A stretch of 64,000 nucleotides of DNA from Tumebacillus permanentifrigoris (GTDB lineage: Bacteria; Bacillota; Bacilli; Tumebacillales; Tumebacillaceae), in assembly GCF_003148565.1 (NCBI RefSeq), contig NZ_QGGL01000003.1:239223-303222 (forward strand). Reading direction: 5' to 3'. How positions within the stretch are numbered: the first letter of the stretch is position 1; each line of letters starts with the position of its first letter. The position numbers and the translations under genes are program-made. Below are positions 11,220 through 20,820 of this stretch, piece after piece. A model generated the notes under the pieces. The model was not told where the DNA came from, ran no database searches, and saw nothing but the letters and a program-made list of their open reading frames with translations.

Positions 11220-11256
11220 AAAAAAGCCTTCCCCCGCGACGGGAGAAGGCTTTTTT
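11220..11256 (-). terminator. Rho-independent terminator of the dienelactone hydrolase gene
   Basis: AAGCCTTC/GAAGGCTT stem with a GC-rich core and T-runs on both sides, just after the stop at 11262. It separates this gene from the NRPS promoter region. Confidence 0.85.
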
Positions 11257-11261
11257 CACGC

Positions 11262-12083
11262 TTACTCTTGGACCAACACCATCCGGAAAAACTCCAACGA
11301 CTGTGCAAATGCATCGCGCGCCGCGTCAACGTTGTACGACACACGCGTGTCGTTGAAGAAGGCGTGCGATGCCCCCTTGTACATCTGGTACTCGAACTCC
11401 TTGCCTGCCGCTTGCATCGCTTGGGCGAAGTCCGGGATCATGCCGTTGATGCCCGGATCCTGCTCGCCAAAGAACCCGATGACCGGACAGGAGATGTTCG
11501 CCACATAATCAGCCGACAGACGACCGTAGAACACAACCGCCCCGGCCAAGTCTGGATGGCTCCCCGCCAGCACGGCGGAGAGCGCGCCCCCCATGCAGAA
11601 GCCGATGGAGGCTACATGTTGACCTCGGCTGTGTTCGTAGGACTTGAGGAACTCCACAGTCGCTTTCAGGATTCCGACAAAAACCGGCCCGTTGCTGATG
11701 CTGCCAAACAGTGCCGTCAACGTCTCGGACAGCTCCGTGCGGGTCGGCTCCGGCAGTTTCGCGAGCTCCACCTCGCGCTCCTCGTTGTTGAACCACGCCG
11801 AATGCGGAATTGAGTCGAGGAACTTTTTCGCCGCCTCGATGCGCTCTGCTTCCAGACCTGATTTGCGCTTGCCATTCTCATGGAAGAGATCGGGTGCGAC
11901 GGAGAGGTACCCAGCTTCTGCAAATCGGCGGGTGACATGCTGGATGTGCTCATCTGTGCCCCAGATCTCTTGAATCACGAGCACCACGGGCAACGGGGTC
12001 TGTGCATTCTCCATTCGTGCAGTGTACAGCGAAACTTCCTGTCCATCATGTTCAAAGCGAACCCATTCAGTATGTACGGTCAA
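11262..12083 (-). CDS. Dienelactone hydrolase family protein
   Basis: An alpha/beta hydrolase of the DLH type, about 273 residues, presumably cytoplasmic. The nucleophile motif GFCMGG carries a cysteine, as in carboxymethylenebutenolidase. The acid lies near FGEQDPG and the histidine in GASHAFFND near the C-terminus. N-terminal PVVLVIQEIWGTDEHIQ is typical of the family. The TTG start at 12083 is preferred because AGGAGG sits nine bases upstream; a longer GTG start would place that ribosome site inside the gene. Physiological substrate unknown: many DLH paralogues in bacilli do not act on dienelactone. It appears monocistronic, with its own terminator. Confidence 0.85.
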   Translation of the reverse strand: MTVHTEWVRFEHDGQEVSLYTARMENAQTPLPVVLVIQEIWGTDEHIQHVTRRFAEAGYLSVAPDLFHENGKRKSGLEAERIEAAKKFLDSIPHSAWFNNEEREVELAKLPEPTRTELSETLTALFGSISNGPVFVGILKATVEFLKSYEHSRGQHVASIGFCMGGALSAVLAGSHPDLAGAVVFYGRLSADYVANISCPVIGFFGEQDPGINGMIPDFAQAMQAAGKEFEYQMYKGASHAFFNDTRVSYNVDAARDAFAQSLEFFRMVLVQE

Positions 12084-12170
12084 TGTATGTTGCCTCCTCA
12101 CAGTAGTTCTACACTAAGCATGCCACAAATTTCCTGTGCTGTGTAGCCACGAAACTGTGAACTTCCCCAC

Positions 12171-13232
12171 TCATCTCATTGGTTTCGGCTTGAGGAAAAA
12201 GAACATCAAGAGCGGAAGAACAAACGCAAACAACGTCGCCACGACCGGCCAGACGTAATTGACCTTGATCAACTGAATCGAGTTTTCAAAAAACCAAAAC
12301 GAACACGTCAACGCTACCAATCCGACGGCCGTTGTGATCTGCTTCGCAGACATTCCCGGCGTCACCCGCTTGATGCCGTGGCAGCAGATGTAGAGCAGAT
12401 ATCCAATCTTCGTGATAATCGACGGCAACCAGATCGAGACGATCGCGATGTCGAAGCGGTCGAGAAAGTCGGTGATGCGAATCTGGCGGATCAACTCGAT
12501 ATTCGGGTACATGAAGCGGCTGGCGATGTGCGGCCCGAGCGTGACGATGTTCAGCGCGATCAACAGCGTGAGAAAAAACACCCCGATGCCCATCCCGTAC
12601 AGGCCCGTGCGCAACCGAAACACTTTGTGGCTTAGAAAAAATGGCAACAAGGCGATCTCCGACACATACGAGACAGCCAACCATCCTCCTTCGAGGACGT
12701 CCCCAACCCCATGCTCAAAAATAGGTTTGTAATACCGCAATTCAAACTCCTTCCCCAGCAACAACGGCAGGATCAGCACGACGAAAAACAGCAAGGGCAG
12801 GTACAACTCAGTCATCCGCGCCAGCAACTCAACTCCGCCTCGCGCGATAAAGACCACTACTAACACCACCAATATCGAGATGACAACGAGCGGCGTTTTC
12901 TGTAGCAAATGGATGTTCACAAAGTCGGACACCATCCGCAAGTCGCGGCAGACGAGGAAAAAAACGAAGAACGTGTACATCAACACGACCATCCGACCTA
13001 CCCACTTGAACCGTGTTACCAACGCCTCGTACAGGTCGACCTCTACAAAGCGACTGCCCACTCTGCTCAACAACCACAGTGAAGCAGCGACGGCGACCCC
13101 CGCAACGAGATAGGTAAGCCATGCATCTTGGTGCGCGACACCCAGCAATTGCGCGGGAATTGAGATCAACGTGGCGTCGAAGATGATGCCCGCTCCAATC
13201 AACATCGCTTGGCGCTCTGAGATACGTTCCAT
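12171..13232 (-). CDS. Spore germination permease, GerAB/GerKB family
   Basis: Inner-spore-membrane subunit of a germinant receptor, APC superfamily-like, which in the family contributes to germinant recognition. 353 residues with about ten hydrophobic segments. The N-terminus ISERQAMLIGAGIIFDATLISIP resembles the family signature. ATG has AAAAGGAG ten bases upstream. Last gene of a minus-strand operon A-C-small membrane protein-B (16257 to 12171), whose genes overlap or lie a few tens of bases apart, so the receptor is made from one transcript, presumably in the forespore. The cognate germinant cannot be read from sequence. Confidence 0.92.
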   Translation of the reverse strand: MERISERQAMLIGAGIIFDATLISIPAQLLGVAHQDAWLTYLVAGVAVAASLWLLSRVGSRFVEVDLYEALVTRFKWVGRMVVLMYTFFVFFLVCRDLRMVSDFVNIHLLQKTPLVVISILVVLVVVFIARGGVELLARMTELYLPLLFFVVLILPLLLGKEFELRYYKPIFEHGVGDVLEGGWLAVSYVSEIALLPFFLSHKVFRLRTGLYGMGIGVFFLTLLIALNIVTLGPHIASRFMYPNIELIRQIRITDFLDRFDIAIVSIWLPSIITKIGYLLYICCHGIKRVTPGMSAKQITTAVGLVALTCSFWFFENSIQLIKVNYVWPVVATLFAFVLPLLMFFFLKPKPMR

Positions 13233-13262
13233 GATCTCTGCACTCCTTTTTTCCGCAACTGG

Positions 13263-13487
13263 CTACCGGAGATTGTTGATGCTAAGCGGGCTTAGTACCT
13301 GTTCGAGCCAGACTGATGGACGCACAGGTTTGTCCTCGATCCCGAGGTAGAGCCAGATGCAAGTGCTCACCCCCAACATGGAAAAATACAACCACCGCGT
13401 GGATCGCGACTCTCGTCTGAGAACCCGCCACTCCAACAACAAGACCAAGGCGATCACGAACATCGCTTTTAGGATGTAGGTGCTCAT
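13263..13487 (-). CDS. Small two-helix membrane protein of the germination operon
   Basis: A 74-residue protein starting MSTYILKAMFVIALVLLLEW, with two predicted membrane helices (about 5-19 and 32-48) and a short soluble tail. Its ATG overlaps the TGA of the upstream GerC-like gene (ATGA), indicating translational coupling. Small two-helix proteins are known as accessory 'D' subunits in some gerA-type operons and modulate receptor activity. That role is inferred here from position and topology only. A longer in-frame start exists but would overlap the gerC frame widely and lacks a ribosome site. Confidence 0.75.
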   Translation of the reverse strand: MSTYILKAMFVIALVLLLEWRVLRRESRSTRWLYFSMLGVSTCIWLYLGIEDKPVRPSVWLEQVLSPLSINNLR

Positions 13488-14671
13488 TGCTTTAGATCCC
13501 CTTCCTTGTACCCAAACGGCTGGGTGATCGCTCCGGTGTGCACGATGTGAATCTCCGGGATGATTTCCACTTGCATCACTTCGTAATGCGATTGCCAGTC
13601 CTTTTTCATCGTCTGCCACTCGTTAGGAAATTTGCGATACACGATGTCCCCGAAGCCGATCGGATCGGCATGTAATTTCATGCGCAACATATCGATGCTT
13701 TTTTGGAGCGACTGTTTGAGCGACTCGTCCAATCGCTTCTCGGTGTCCTCCATGTTATGGCCAGCCGTCACATCATACGCGGAGGTGTTTTCGATCAGCG
13801 ATCCTTTGCCCCTGACCACAATCCGCATCTTGATCTTGTCGCCTTCGAGCGCGGGTTTGATGTTGACATTCGTTTCCCCGAGCAGGATCGAGAGTTGCCC
13901 CTCTCCCTTAGGCGCGGGCAGATTGATCATCGGCTGCACCGCTTGATTCATCGCGATCAACGCCCCTTGCGATTCCTCTGGGTTCAGGATGCCTTGTAGC
14001 TTTCCTTTGCTGAACACGGCGAGCCCGATCACTTTGATCGTCGTTTTTTCCTTCCCTGAGCCGGATTGGGTCTTGACCACCTGGATGGCTGGCGCATAGG
14101 GATCGATCCCGTCGGAGAGCAACGTTTCAATAAAATGCTTCGCCGTGCGCGGTTTGCGCATCGTGTTCTGCGCCAGTTCGCGCATCATCTCCGCCGGGGT
14201 CTGCTCGATGCTCTCCTCCGCGTTCATCACGTCCCGCGTCTCCCCTTTGGTGATCAGCACAAATGTGCCCAGTCGGTTTTGCGGCACGCGGGCGAGGATG
14301 TCCAGATACTCCTTGACACCTTCTCGTGCCGCCTCATCGCCGATCAACAGAACGCGCCGATGCGCAAAATAGAGTTGGCGAGAAAGCGAGCGTTGCTGCT
14401 TCTCGTTGGCCTCACGAATCGTGCTGCCCGTCATCGACTCCACGTACCACGATTTGTCCCCTGACGTCCCTCCGCCACCACCACTCCCGCCAATTCCCCC
14501 GAGCTGGCTGGGCAGCGGAACTTGCACGGAGACGCGGTATTGGTCTTTTTCCTTGTCAAATCCAGATGCGAGCACAAACGCAACGTCGTTGATCTCACGG
14601 CGATCCCAACAGCCGGACAGCACGACCGGCACCATCAGCAGGCCGCCGAGCAACAAGGATTTCCATTTCAC
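13484..14671 (-). CDS. Germination receptor lipoprotein, Ger(x)C family
   Basis: 395-residue lipoprotein subunit of a spore germinant receptor. The N-terminus has a signal peptide ending in the lipobox VLSGC, followed by WDRREINDVAFVLASGFDKE, the characteristic GerC opening. A glycine/serine-rich stretch (about 60-72) precedes the first conserved domain. The C-terminal domain has the amphipathic helices expected for the family. The start overlaps the GerA stop by four bases and the end overlaps the next gene by four bases, so three products are translationally coupled. Confidence 0.93.
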   Translation of the reverse strand: MKWKSLLLGGLLMVPVVLSGCWDRREINDVAFVLASGFDKEKDQYRVSVQVPLPSQLGGIGGSGGGGGTSGDKSWYVESMTGSTIREANEKQQRSLSRQLYFAHRRVLLIGDEAAREGVKEYLDILARVPQNRLGTFVLITKGETRDVMNAEESIEQTPAEMMRELAQNTMRKPRTAKHFIETLLSDGIDPYAPAIQVVKTQSGSGKEKTTIKVIGLAVFSKGKLQGILNPEESQGALIAMNQAVQPMINLPAPKGEGQLSILLGETNVNIKPALEGDKIKMRIVVRGKGSLIENTSAYDVTAGHNMEDTEKRLDESLKQSLQKSIDMLRMKLHADPIGFGDIVYRKFPNEWQTMKKDWQSHYEVMQVEIIPEIHIVHTGAITQPFGYKEGDLKQ

Positions 14672-16257
14672 TCGCGATTCCCTCCTGTCCGGTTCTCAGG
14701 GGACGGCTTCAATCCACGCATCCGCTTGCGATTGGCTTTGGAGTAGGAACTGGGCCGCAGGACGGATTTCCACCACGGGACGCGGATGAGGATGTCCTTC
14801 AGTTCGTTGAGTTTCAAGGGCGCGATCCCTGATAGGTACGGTACGCCAAACGAGCGCAACCCACACAAGTGGACAGACAACAACAGCGTCCCGATCACGA
14901 TCCCAAACACGCCAAACGCAGATGCCATCACCATCATCGGGAACCGCAGCATGCGGATGGCGATCGCACCGTTAAAGCGTGGGATCGTAAACGAGGCGAT
15001 CCCGGTCATCGAGACGATGATGACCATCGGGGCGGAGACGATCCCCGCTTGCACCGCCGCCTGCCCGATGACCAGCGCCCCGAGAATCGAGACGGCTTGG
15101 CCGACCGTTTTCGGCAAGCGAATGCCCGCCTCGCGCAACGCTTCAAATGCGGTTTCCATGATCAGGGCCTCGACAATCGCCGGAAATGGGATGCTCTCTC
15201 TGGCGGTCGCAACACTGAGCAACAAACTGGTTGGCAGCATATCCTGATGATACGTCGTGATCGCGATGTACAGCGCGGGCAGGTAGAGCGCGATAAACAC
15301 GAAGGCATAGCGCAACCAGCGGATCAAATTTGCAATAAAATACCGTTCGTAATAGTCCTCACTCGCCTGAAAAAATTGCCAAAACGAAATGGGTGCCATC
15401 AGCACAAAGGGCGTCCCGTCCACGAAGATCGCAAACCGACCTTCCAGCAAAAGCGCGGCAACCGTGTCGGGCCGCTCTGTATACTGCATCTGTGGAAACG
15501 GCGAATATGGCTCGTCCTCAATGAATTCCTCAATGTACGCACTCTCCAACACCCCATCGATCTCGATCCCATCCAAGCGCTTGCTGACCTCTTCAATCAC
15601 CGCCGGGTCTGCCAAATTGTCCATGTAGCAGAGCAAGACGCGGGTCTTGGTGTGCTCTCCGATCGAGAAGGAGACGGTCTTGAGGTGTTCGGACTTGATC
15701 TTGAAACGCAGGAGCCCGATATTGGTGCCGATACTCTCCGTGAAGCCTTCGCGCGGTCCACGCACGGACGCTTCGGTGACCGGCTCTTCGACACCGCGCC
15801 GCGTGCCGCCTGAGACATTGAGGATCAGCGCATCGTCCAAACCATCGAGCAGGAGCATCGCATTGCCATCGAGCACCGCGTCGATCGACTCTTGTCGCTT
15901 GCGAATTTTCAACACTTGGGAGAGGGTGATCACGCGTTCTTCTAGATCGAGCGCGGTCACCTCATCCGTTTCCCCCCGCAACTGCTGCAAGAGCGGGCGC
16001 AAGGCATTGTCATGCAAGTTGCTGGCGTTGACGAGCGCGTCGATGAACACCAGCAACGCGGTCTCCTGCCCGAAGCGAATCTCGCGAAACACCACGTCCG
16101 AACAATTTTTGAACGCCTCTTGAAACATTTCGCGGTTCTGTAGTAGCTGCTTCGAGAGCTGATTTCCCTCGTCCTCGGGTCGTTCCGTTGGCTCCGGCGT
16201 ACCGCTTGGCTCGGGTTGCTTCGTATCTGCTTTGAATCGAGTACGATTTCGGGTCAT
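14668..16257 (-). CDS. Spore germination receptor A subunit, GerAA/GerKA family
   Basis: 529 residues. A long soluble N-terminal part (1-about 290, with an acidic/Pro-rich head) is followed by five or six membrane segments and a basic C-terminal tail. Family signature stretches are visible, e.g. FVDGTPFVLMAPISFWQFFQ and the ATARESIPFPAIVEALIME loop. In the family this subunit forms the ion-conducting part of the receptor. First gene of the ger operon; GAAGGGTGATG lies before the ATG. The upstream gap is shared with the divergent thrS T-box leader. Confidence 0.95.
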   Translation of the reverse strand: MTRNRTRFKADTKQPEPSGTPEPTERPEDEGNQLSKQLLQNREMFQEAFKNCSDVVFREIRFGQETALLVFIDALVNASNLHDNALRPLLQQLRGETDEVTALDLEERVITLSQVLKIRKRQESIDAVLDGNAMLLLDGLDDALILNVSGGTRRGVEEPVTEASVRGPREGFTESIGTNIGLLRFKIKSEHLKTVSFSIGEHTKTRVLLCYMDNLADPAVIEEVSKRLDGIEIDGVLESAYIEEFIEDEPYSPFPQMQYTERPDTVAALLLEGRFAIFVDGTPFVLMAPISFWQFFQASEDYYERYFIANLIRWLRYAFVFIALYLPALYIAITTYHQDMLPTSLLLSVATARESIPFPAIVEALIMETAFEALREAGIRLPKTVGQAVSILGALVIGQAAVQAGIVSAPMVIIVSMTGIASFTIPRFNGAIAIRMLRFPMMVMASAFGVFGIVIGTLLLSVHLCGLRSFGVPYLSGIAPLKLNELKDILIRVPWWKSVLRPSSYSKANRKRMRGLKPSPENRTGGNRE

Positions 16258-16384
16258 CTCACATCACCCTTCTACAGCGAAGTCATCGTGAATTTTTCCC
16301 ACCCTCTTGTCAAATCATGCAAAATGGGCTTGACTTTGCCTTGTGCGTCTACTATAGTGAATGACATTAAGTGAGAAGTTGTGA

Positions 16385-16656
16385 AATGCCTTGACTGAGG
16401 ACACCGTTCATCGGCGCAGACCTCCAGAGAGAGAATGCCATCGGCTGCAAGCATTCTCGGACCCTGACCCATGAGTGACCCCCTCAGTAGCAGTTCGAAC
16501 CAACCCGGCACCCCGGCAGTAATTCGAATCGGCCCCCCACCGTTACCTGGGGCAATGAGGATCTTTTTTTAAAAAAGGTCAAACCAAGGTGGTACCACGT
16601 GAGCATACGCTTTCGTCCTTGCAGAATGATATCTGCAACGGCGAAGGCGTTTTTTA
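16385..16656 (+). promoter_or_regulatory. T-box leader (threonine type) with terminator, controlling thrS
   Basis: A tRNA-sensing riboswitch: uncharged tRNA stabilises an antiterminator and allows read-through. The T-box core AAGGTGGTACCACG is at about 16586-16600. A strong terminator hairpin (16609-16650, CGCTTTCGTCCTTGCAG pairing with CTGCAACGGCGAAGGCG) ends in six T. A stem-I base CTGAGG (near 16394)/CCTCAG (near 16483) encloses a probable specifier ACC at 16478-16480, a Thr codon, consistent with thrS downstream. The specifier placement is by eye and less certain than the core. Confidence 0.85.
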
Positions 16657-16697
16657 TTGCCAAAAAACCTACGAACCCCTAGAGGAGGCACACAGCC

Positions 16698-18641
16698 ATG
16701 TCAAACTTGGTCCAAGAACAAGTACAAGTCGAGCTCAAAGACGGCTCGGTGAAGGAGTATGCGTCCGGCACCACCCTGCTGGACATCGCAGGCTCGCTGT
16801 CATCGAGTCTCAAGAAAAACGTCGTGGTCGGCAAGATCAACGGCAAACTGGTCGACCTGACGACCCCGGTCGTGGAAAACTCCAAAGTGGAGCTGTTCAC
16901 CTATGAAGACGAGGAAGGCGTTGATACCCTCCGCCACTCCTCCGCGCACTTGATGGCACAAGCGGTCGCCCGCCTGTGGCCGGAAGTGAAATTTGCAATT
17001 GGCCCGGTCATTGAGGATGGGTTCTACTACGATTTCTCCGGCCGTTCCTTCCACCCGGAAGACCTCGCGAAAATCGAAGCGGAGATGGCGAAAATCGTCA
17101 AGGAAGACCTGCCGATCCGCCGCGAAGAGATCGGCCGTGAAGCAGCGCTGAAGATGTTTGCTGAGCGCGGCGACAACTTCAAAGTTGAAATCATCCAAGA
17201 CCTGCCGGAGGACGTCATCCTCTCGATCTACCACCAAGGCGAGTTTACCGACCTCTGCACCGGCCCGCACTTGCCGTCGACCGGCCGGACCAAGATCTTC
17301 AAGTTGCTCTCGATTGCGGGCGCCTACTGGCGCGGCAACTCCGACAACGAGATGCTGCAACGCATCTATGCAACCGCCTGGCCGAAGCAAGCGCAACTCG
17401 ACGAATACTTGCACCGCCTCGAAGAAGCGAAACGCCGCGACCATCGCCGGATCGGACGCGAGCAGAAGCTGTTCACCACCGCCAAGGAAGTCGGCCAAGG
17501 TCTGCCGCTCTGGCTCCCGAACGGTGCGAAGATCCGCCGTGCGATCGAACGCTACATCGTCGATCTGGAGGAAAGCCTCGGCTACGATCATGTCTACACC
17601 CCACACCTCGGTTCCGTCGAGCTCTACAAGATCTCCGGACACTGGGAGCACTACCAAGAAGACATGTACCCGCCGATGGAGATGGACAACGAATCGCTCG
17701 TGTTGCGCCCGATGAACTGTCCGCACCATATGATGGTCTACAAGCACGACCTGCACTCCTACCGCGACCTGCCGATCCGCATCGCGGAGCTTGGGATGAT
17801 GCACCGTCATGAGTCCTCTGGCGCCCTGTCTGGTCTGCAACGCGTGCGCGCGATGACCCTGAACGACGCGCATATCTTCTGCCGCCCAGATCAGATCAAA
17901 ATCGAGTTCAAAAAAGTCGTCGAGCTGATCCAACGCGTCTACAAGGACTTCAAGATCGACGAATACAAGTTCCGTCTCTCCTACCGTGATCCGAAAAACA
18001 CCGAGAAGTACTTCAATGACGATGAGATGTGGGAAAAGGCACAGTCCATGCTGAAGGAAGCGATGGACGAACTCGGTCTCTCCTACTTCGAAGCGGAGGG
18101 CGAAGCGGCGTTCTACGGTCCGAAGCTGGACGTCCAAGTGAAGACGGCGATCGGCAAGGAAGAAACCCTCTCCACCGTCCAACTCGACTTCCTGTTGCCA
18201 GAACGCTTCGAATTGGAGTATGTCGGCGAAGACGGCCTCAAGCATCGCCCGGTTGTCATCCACCGCGGCATCCTGTCGACGATGGAGCGCATGACCGCCC
18301 ATCTGATCGAAGTGTACGAAGGTGCGTTCCCGACCTGGATGGCACCGGTACAAGCGAAAGTCATGACGATCTCGCAAAACCAACAGGAGTACGCGGAGCA
18401 AGTCGTGGAGTATCTGCGATCCCAGAAGATCCGCGTCGAGCTCGACATCCGCAATGAGAAGATCGGCTACAAAATCCGTGAAGCGCAGATGCAAAAAGTT
18501 CCGTTCATGCTCGTCATCGGCGGTGCAGAGGCTGAAAGTGGCACCGTCTCCGTCCGCAAACGCGGCGAAGGCGACAAAGGCTCGATGGTCTTCGAGGAAG
18601 CAACCCAATTGATCCTCGACGAAATCGCATCGAAAAACTAA
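16698..18641 (+). CDS. thrS: Threonyl-tRNA synthetase
   Basis: Class II synthetase that charges tRNA-Thr; 647 residues, normal length. TGS domain (1-about 63), then the SAD editing domain with [10 protein letters not shown] (zinc/editing histidines) and a second-site cysteine in TDLCTGPH. The catalytic core has motif 2-like [20 protein letters not shown] and the zinc residues (Cys in MNCPHHM, two His). The C-terminal anticodon-binding domain begins near 545 ([12 protein letters not shown]). ATG is preceded by GAGGAGG. Controlled by the T-box leader just upstream. Confidence 0.98.
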   Translation: MSNLVQEQVQVELKDGSVKEYASGTTLLDIAGSLSSSLKKNVVVGKINGKLVDLTTPVVENSKVELFTYEDEEGVDTLRHSSAHLMAQAVARLWPEVKFAIGPVIEDGFYYDFSGRSFHPEDLAKIEAEMAKIVKEDLPIRREEIGREAALKMFAERGDNFKVEIIQDLPEDVILSIYHQGEFTDLCTGPHLPSTGRTKIFKLLSIAGAYWRGNSDNEMLQRIYATAWPKQAQLDEYLHRLEEAKRRDHRRIGREQKLFTTAKEVGQGLPLWLPNGAKIRRAIERYIVDLEESLGYDHVYTPHLGSVELYKISGHWEHYQEDMYPPMEMDNESLVLRPMNCPHHMMVYKHDLHSYRDLPIRIAELGMMHRHESSGALSGLQRVRAMTLNDAHIFCRPDQIKIEFKKVVELIQRVYKDFKIDEYKFRLSYRDPKNTEKYFNDDEMWEKAQSMLKEAMDELGLSYFEAEGEAAFYGPKLDVQVKTAIGKEETLSTVQLDFLLPERFELEYVGEDGLKHRPVVIHRGILSTMERMTAHLIEVYEGAFPTWMAPVQAKVMTISQNQQEYAEQVVEYLRSQKIRVELDIRNEKIGYKIREAQMQKVPFMLVIGGAEAESGTVSVRKRGEGDKGSMVFEEATQLILDEIASKN

Positions 18642-18653
18642 TACGTGTATACC

Positions 18654-18694
18654 AAAAAGCCCCGGTCCGCTACGATGTCGCAACCGGGGCTTTT
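18654..18694 (+). terminator. Terminator between thrS and the convergent small gene
   Basis: AAGCCCCGGT...ACCGGGGCTT hairpin followed by TTCTT, 13 bases after the thrS stop. A-rich on the other side, so it may also serve the convergent gene ending at 18697. Confidence 0.85.
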
Positions 18695-18696
18695 CT

Positions 18697-18900
18697 TCAT
18701 CGAATCGAGGAGGACCATCCCAAAAACTTCTGCCACAGCGATTTCCTGCGACGTTGGTGGCGTTCCACTCGACTCAGCATGCGAATTTCTGGTTCCATCC
18801 GATCAGGTCTTGACGGAAGGGGGCTCATGATTCCGAGCAACGCTTGGCGCTCCGCCTCTGTGATCTGGTCTGCTTCATCGTGTTCGAGGATGTCCTTCAC
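18697..18900 (-). CDS. Small hypothetical protein, basic C-terminus
   Basis: 67 residues from a GTG at 18900 with AAGGAGGG about eight bases upstream. The first third is acidic (MKDILEHDEADQITEAERQ) and the last third strongly basic (RVERHQRRRKSLWQKF). No cysteines, signal peptide or membrane helix. I do not recognise it. The good ribosome site and clean gap to neighbours support a real gene. Confidence 0.6.
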   Translation of the reverse strand: MKDILEHDEADQITEAERQALLGIMSPLPSRPDRMEPEIRMLSRVERHQRRRKSLWQKFLGWSSSIR

Positions 18901-18979
18901 GTCCCGCCCTCCTTGTCAAAACCACATGATTTGCTACGAGTCATTCTAACAGGTTTAGTACGAGCTATCAAGTGAACCG

Positions 18980-19543
18980 TTATCTATGAAACCCATCCTT
19001 GACCACCAATTGGGTGAGGACTTCTGCGGGTTGCCCATTGATCTGGTACTTGATCGTCGTGACCGATGTGAGGTCGTCGAACATCGTCTTGTTCACAGCA
19101 TCGACGAATATCGTTTCGGTCGCGCTGCCTTGCAAGCGGGTCACTTCATCGTTGAAATTCAGCGTGAGCGTCCCCTGCTCCAGCGTCACGCCGATCAATT
19201 CCACTTTTGGTGGAACCGGGGCGATGGTGTGACTGGTCGGGTTGCTTTTCTTCAACATGTCAAAGAGGACCGAGGCAAACTTCGTCTCGCTCGCCATCTT
19301 CGCGGTCGTCTCCGTCTCTTTGACCAGTTTGGTGGCATTTTGATCCGCACGGTAGACGGTGACTTGTTGCGTATCACGGTCCGGGATCTCCTGCTTCGGC
19401 GGCGGGGTCGTCTCCGGTGCAGGTGCAGGAGTTGGAGTCACTGCGCCCGGTTTGGTGGTCGTGCTCGTGTCCGTGCCACAACCGGTCAACAGCGCTGTCG
19501 TGGTGATCGTAGCAAGCAAAATCGGTAGGATCGTCTTTTTCAT
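18980..19543 (-). CDS. GerM-domain (GerMN) lipoprotein
   Basis: 187-residue secreted lipoprotein: hydrophobic N-terminus ending in lipobox LLTGC, a Thr/Pro-rich linker (about residues 25-55), then one GerMN domain (from QVTVYRADQNATKLV to the C-terminus). GerM in Bacillus is needed for sporulation and germination and is thought to act at the forespore envelope. Here there is one domain rather than the two of B. subtilis GerM, so the exact role is open. The ATG at 19543 is preferred because GAGGAG lies eight bases upstream; a GTG seven codons earlier overlaps that site. Confidence 0.8.
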   Translation of the reverse strand: MKKTILPILLATITTTALLTGCGTDTSTTTKPGAVTPTPAPAPETTPPPKQEIPDRDTQQVTVYRADQNATKLVKETETTAKMASETKFASVLFDMLKKSNPTSHTIAPVPPKVELIGVTLEQGTLTLNFNDEVTRLQGSATETIFVDAVNKTMFDDLTSVTTIKYQINGQPAEVLTQLVVKDGFHR

Positions 19544-19635
19544 TTCGAACACTCCTCTTCGCACAAGTCTTTGTCAGTTCTTACCTATAAAGACGTAAAC
19601 TTACAGCGAAAAGATTCAGGTTCAGGAAAAAAAGT

Positions 19636-20712
19636 TTATCGTACTGCGATCAACTTTTCTCGATCCGTCCGATGTTGCTTGTAAAATGCGACCTCTTGCG
19701 CCATATACGACCGCAAATCCGGGCAGTGAATTCCAGCCGCGCCTAAGTCCCGCTGTGCCTGCGCGGTATCATACACCGACTGTTCCACGAAGTAGGCGAG
19801 CGTCTCCCGCTCCACTTGGACCCACTTGCGAAAGGCCGTCACAGACAGGGCCGCGTAGACAACTCCCGCTGGCAACGTCCACACAGGTGGTTTGCCTAGC
19901 AGTTCGCGGCAGATCAGTTCGTAGACTTGCTTGGCGTTGTACGGCTGCGGATCGGTCAGGTGATAGACTTTGCCCGCCCCTGCCGCTGCATGCGCCAGAT
20001 AGCATGTCGCTTCCACGATGTAGTCGATCGGCACCAAATTCACCAGCGCCACACCACTCCCGATATACGGAATCGGCAACGACGCGAATTTTTCGAGGAA
20101 ACGCATGATAAAGTACGGTCCGTCAAACTTCGCCGTCTCGCCCGTCTGCGAATCGCCCATCACGACCCCTGGTCGGATGATCGTGATCGGAACGTCCTGC
20201 ATGAGTTCCTGCACCAGCACTTCTGCTTCATACTTGGTCGACTCGTATTGATTCTTAAAATTCTGACCTTTTACAAGCTCCGTTTCCAATACCCGACCAG
20301 CGCGGTCGCCGGAAACATACGCGGTGCTGAAATAGACGTAGCGCTGCAAATTCGTCAAGCTGTTCACGAAGGCATTCACCATCCGCGTCCCCGTCACATT
20401 GACCTCGTGCGCCAACTGCTGTGGCACGGCGAGATCGTAGACCGCCGCCAGATGGAACACATGCGTGACTTCATCCTGTAACTCTGCAAATTTTGAGGTG
20501 GGTAGACCCAAGTCAGGTTGGGTGATATCCCCTTCGACCAGCGCAAACTGCTCGGCCGACCCTAGCGCTGCCCGTTCGCGTTCGGCGCGCGCCCGTTGGC
20601 TCGGATGAACCAACAGCTCAAATCGCGCATCCGGCTCTCCAACCAACAAACGTCGAATCAATCGTGTGGCAATAAAACCGGGAAACCCGGTCATGAAATA
20701 AACAGGACGCAT
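19636..20712 (-). CDS. Extended SDR / fatty-acyl-CoA reductase-like oxidoreductase
   Basis: 358 residues. N-terminal Rossmann motif TGFPGFIATRLIRRLL (the third Gly of the usual TGxxGxxG is Ala), the catalytic pair in QYESTKYEAE (YxxxK) and the downstream IIRPGVVMGDSQTGE of the extended SDR/NAD_binding_4 (thioester-reductase-like) family. It probably uses NAD(P)(H) on a lipid or thioester-type substrate; which one is unknown. ATG at 20712 has AAAGGAGAG nine bases upstream; a 17-codon N-terminal extension without a ribosome site was rejected. Divergent from moaA, about 110 bp promoter region between them. Confidence 0.8.
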   Translation of the reverse strand: MRPVYFMTGFPGFIATRLIRRLLVGEPDARFELLVHPSQRARAERERAALGSAEQFALVEGDITQPDLGLPTSKFAELQDEVTHVFHLAAVYDLAVPQQLAHEVNVTGTRMVNAFVNSLTNLQRYVYFSTAYVSGDRAGRVLETELVKGQNFKNQYESTKYEAEVLVQELMQDVPITIIRPGVVMGDSQTGETAKFDGPYFIMRFLEKFASLPIPYIGSGVALVNLVPIDYIVEATCYLAHAAAGAGKVYHLTDPQPYNAKQVYELICRELLGKPPVWTLPAGVVYAALSVTAFRKWVQVERETLAYFVEQSVYDTAQAQRDLGAAGIHCPDLRSYMAQEVAFYKQHRTDREKLIAVR

Positions 20713-20820
20713 CTGTACACTCTCCTTTGCTCTTACTCTATTCCATTTTCTGAACAAAATCATCTACTTGTCTGCTACAATAGAGCGACAAACTCTGTAC
20801 GATGGAATGGAGGCCTCCCT

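Noticed and set aside
16272..16511. 79-codon minus-strand frame in the thrS leader
   Set aside because: It lies across the T-box structure and has no ribosome-binding site.
16800..18683. Long antisense frame (over 600 codons) opposite thrS
   Set aside because: Shadow of a GC-rich coding gene; the composition is low-complexity and no ribosome site is present. thrS is unambiguous.
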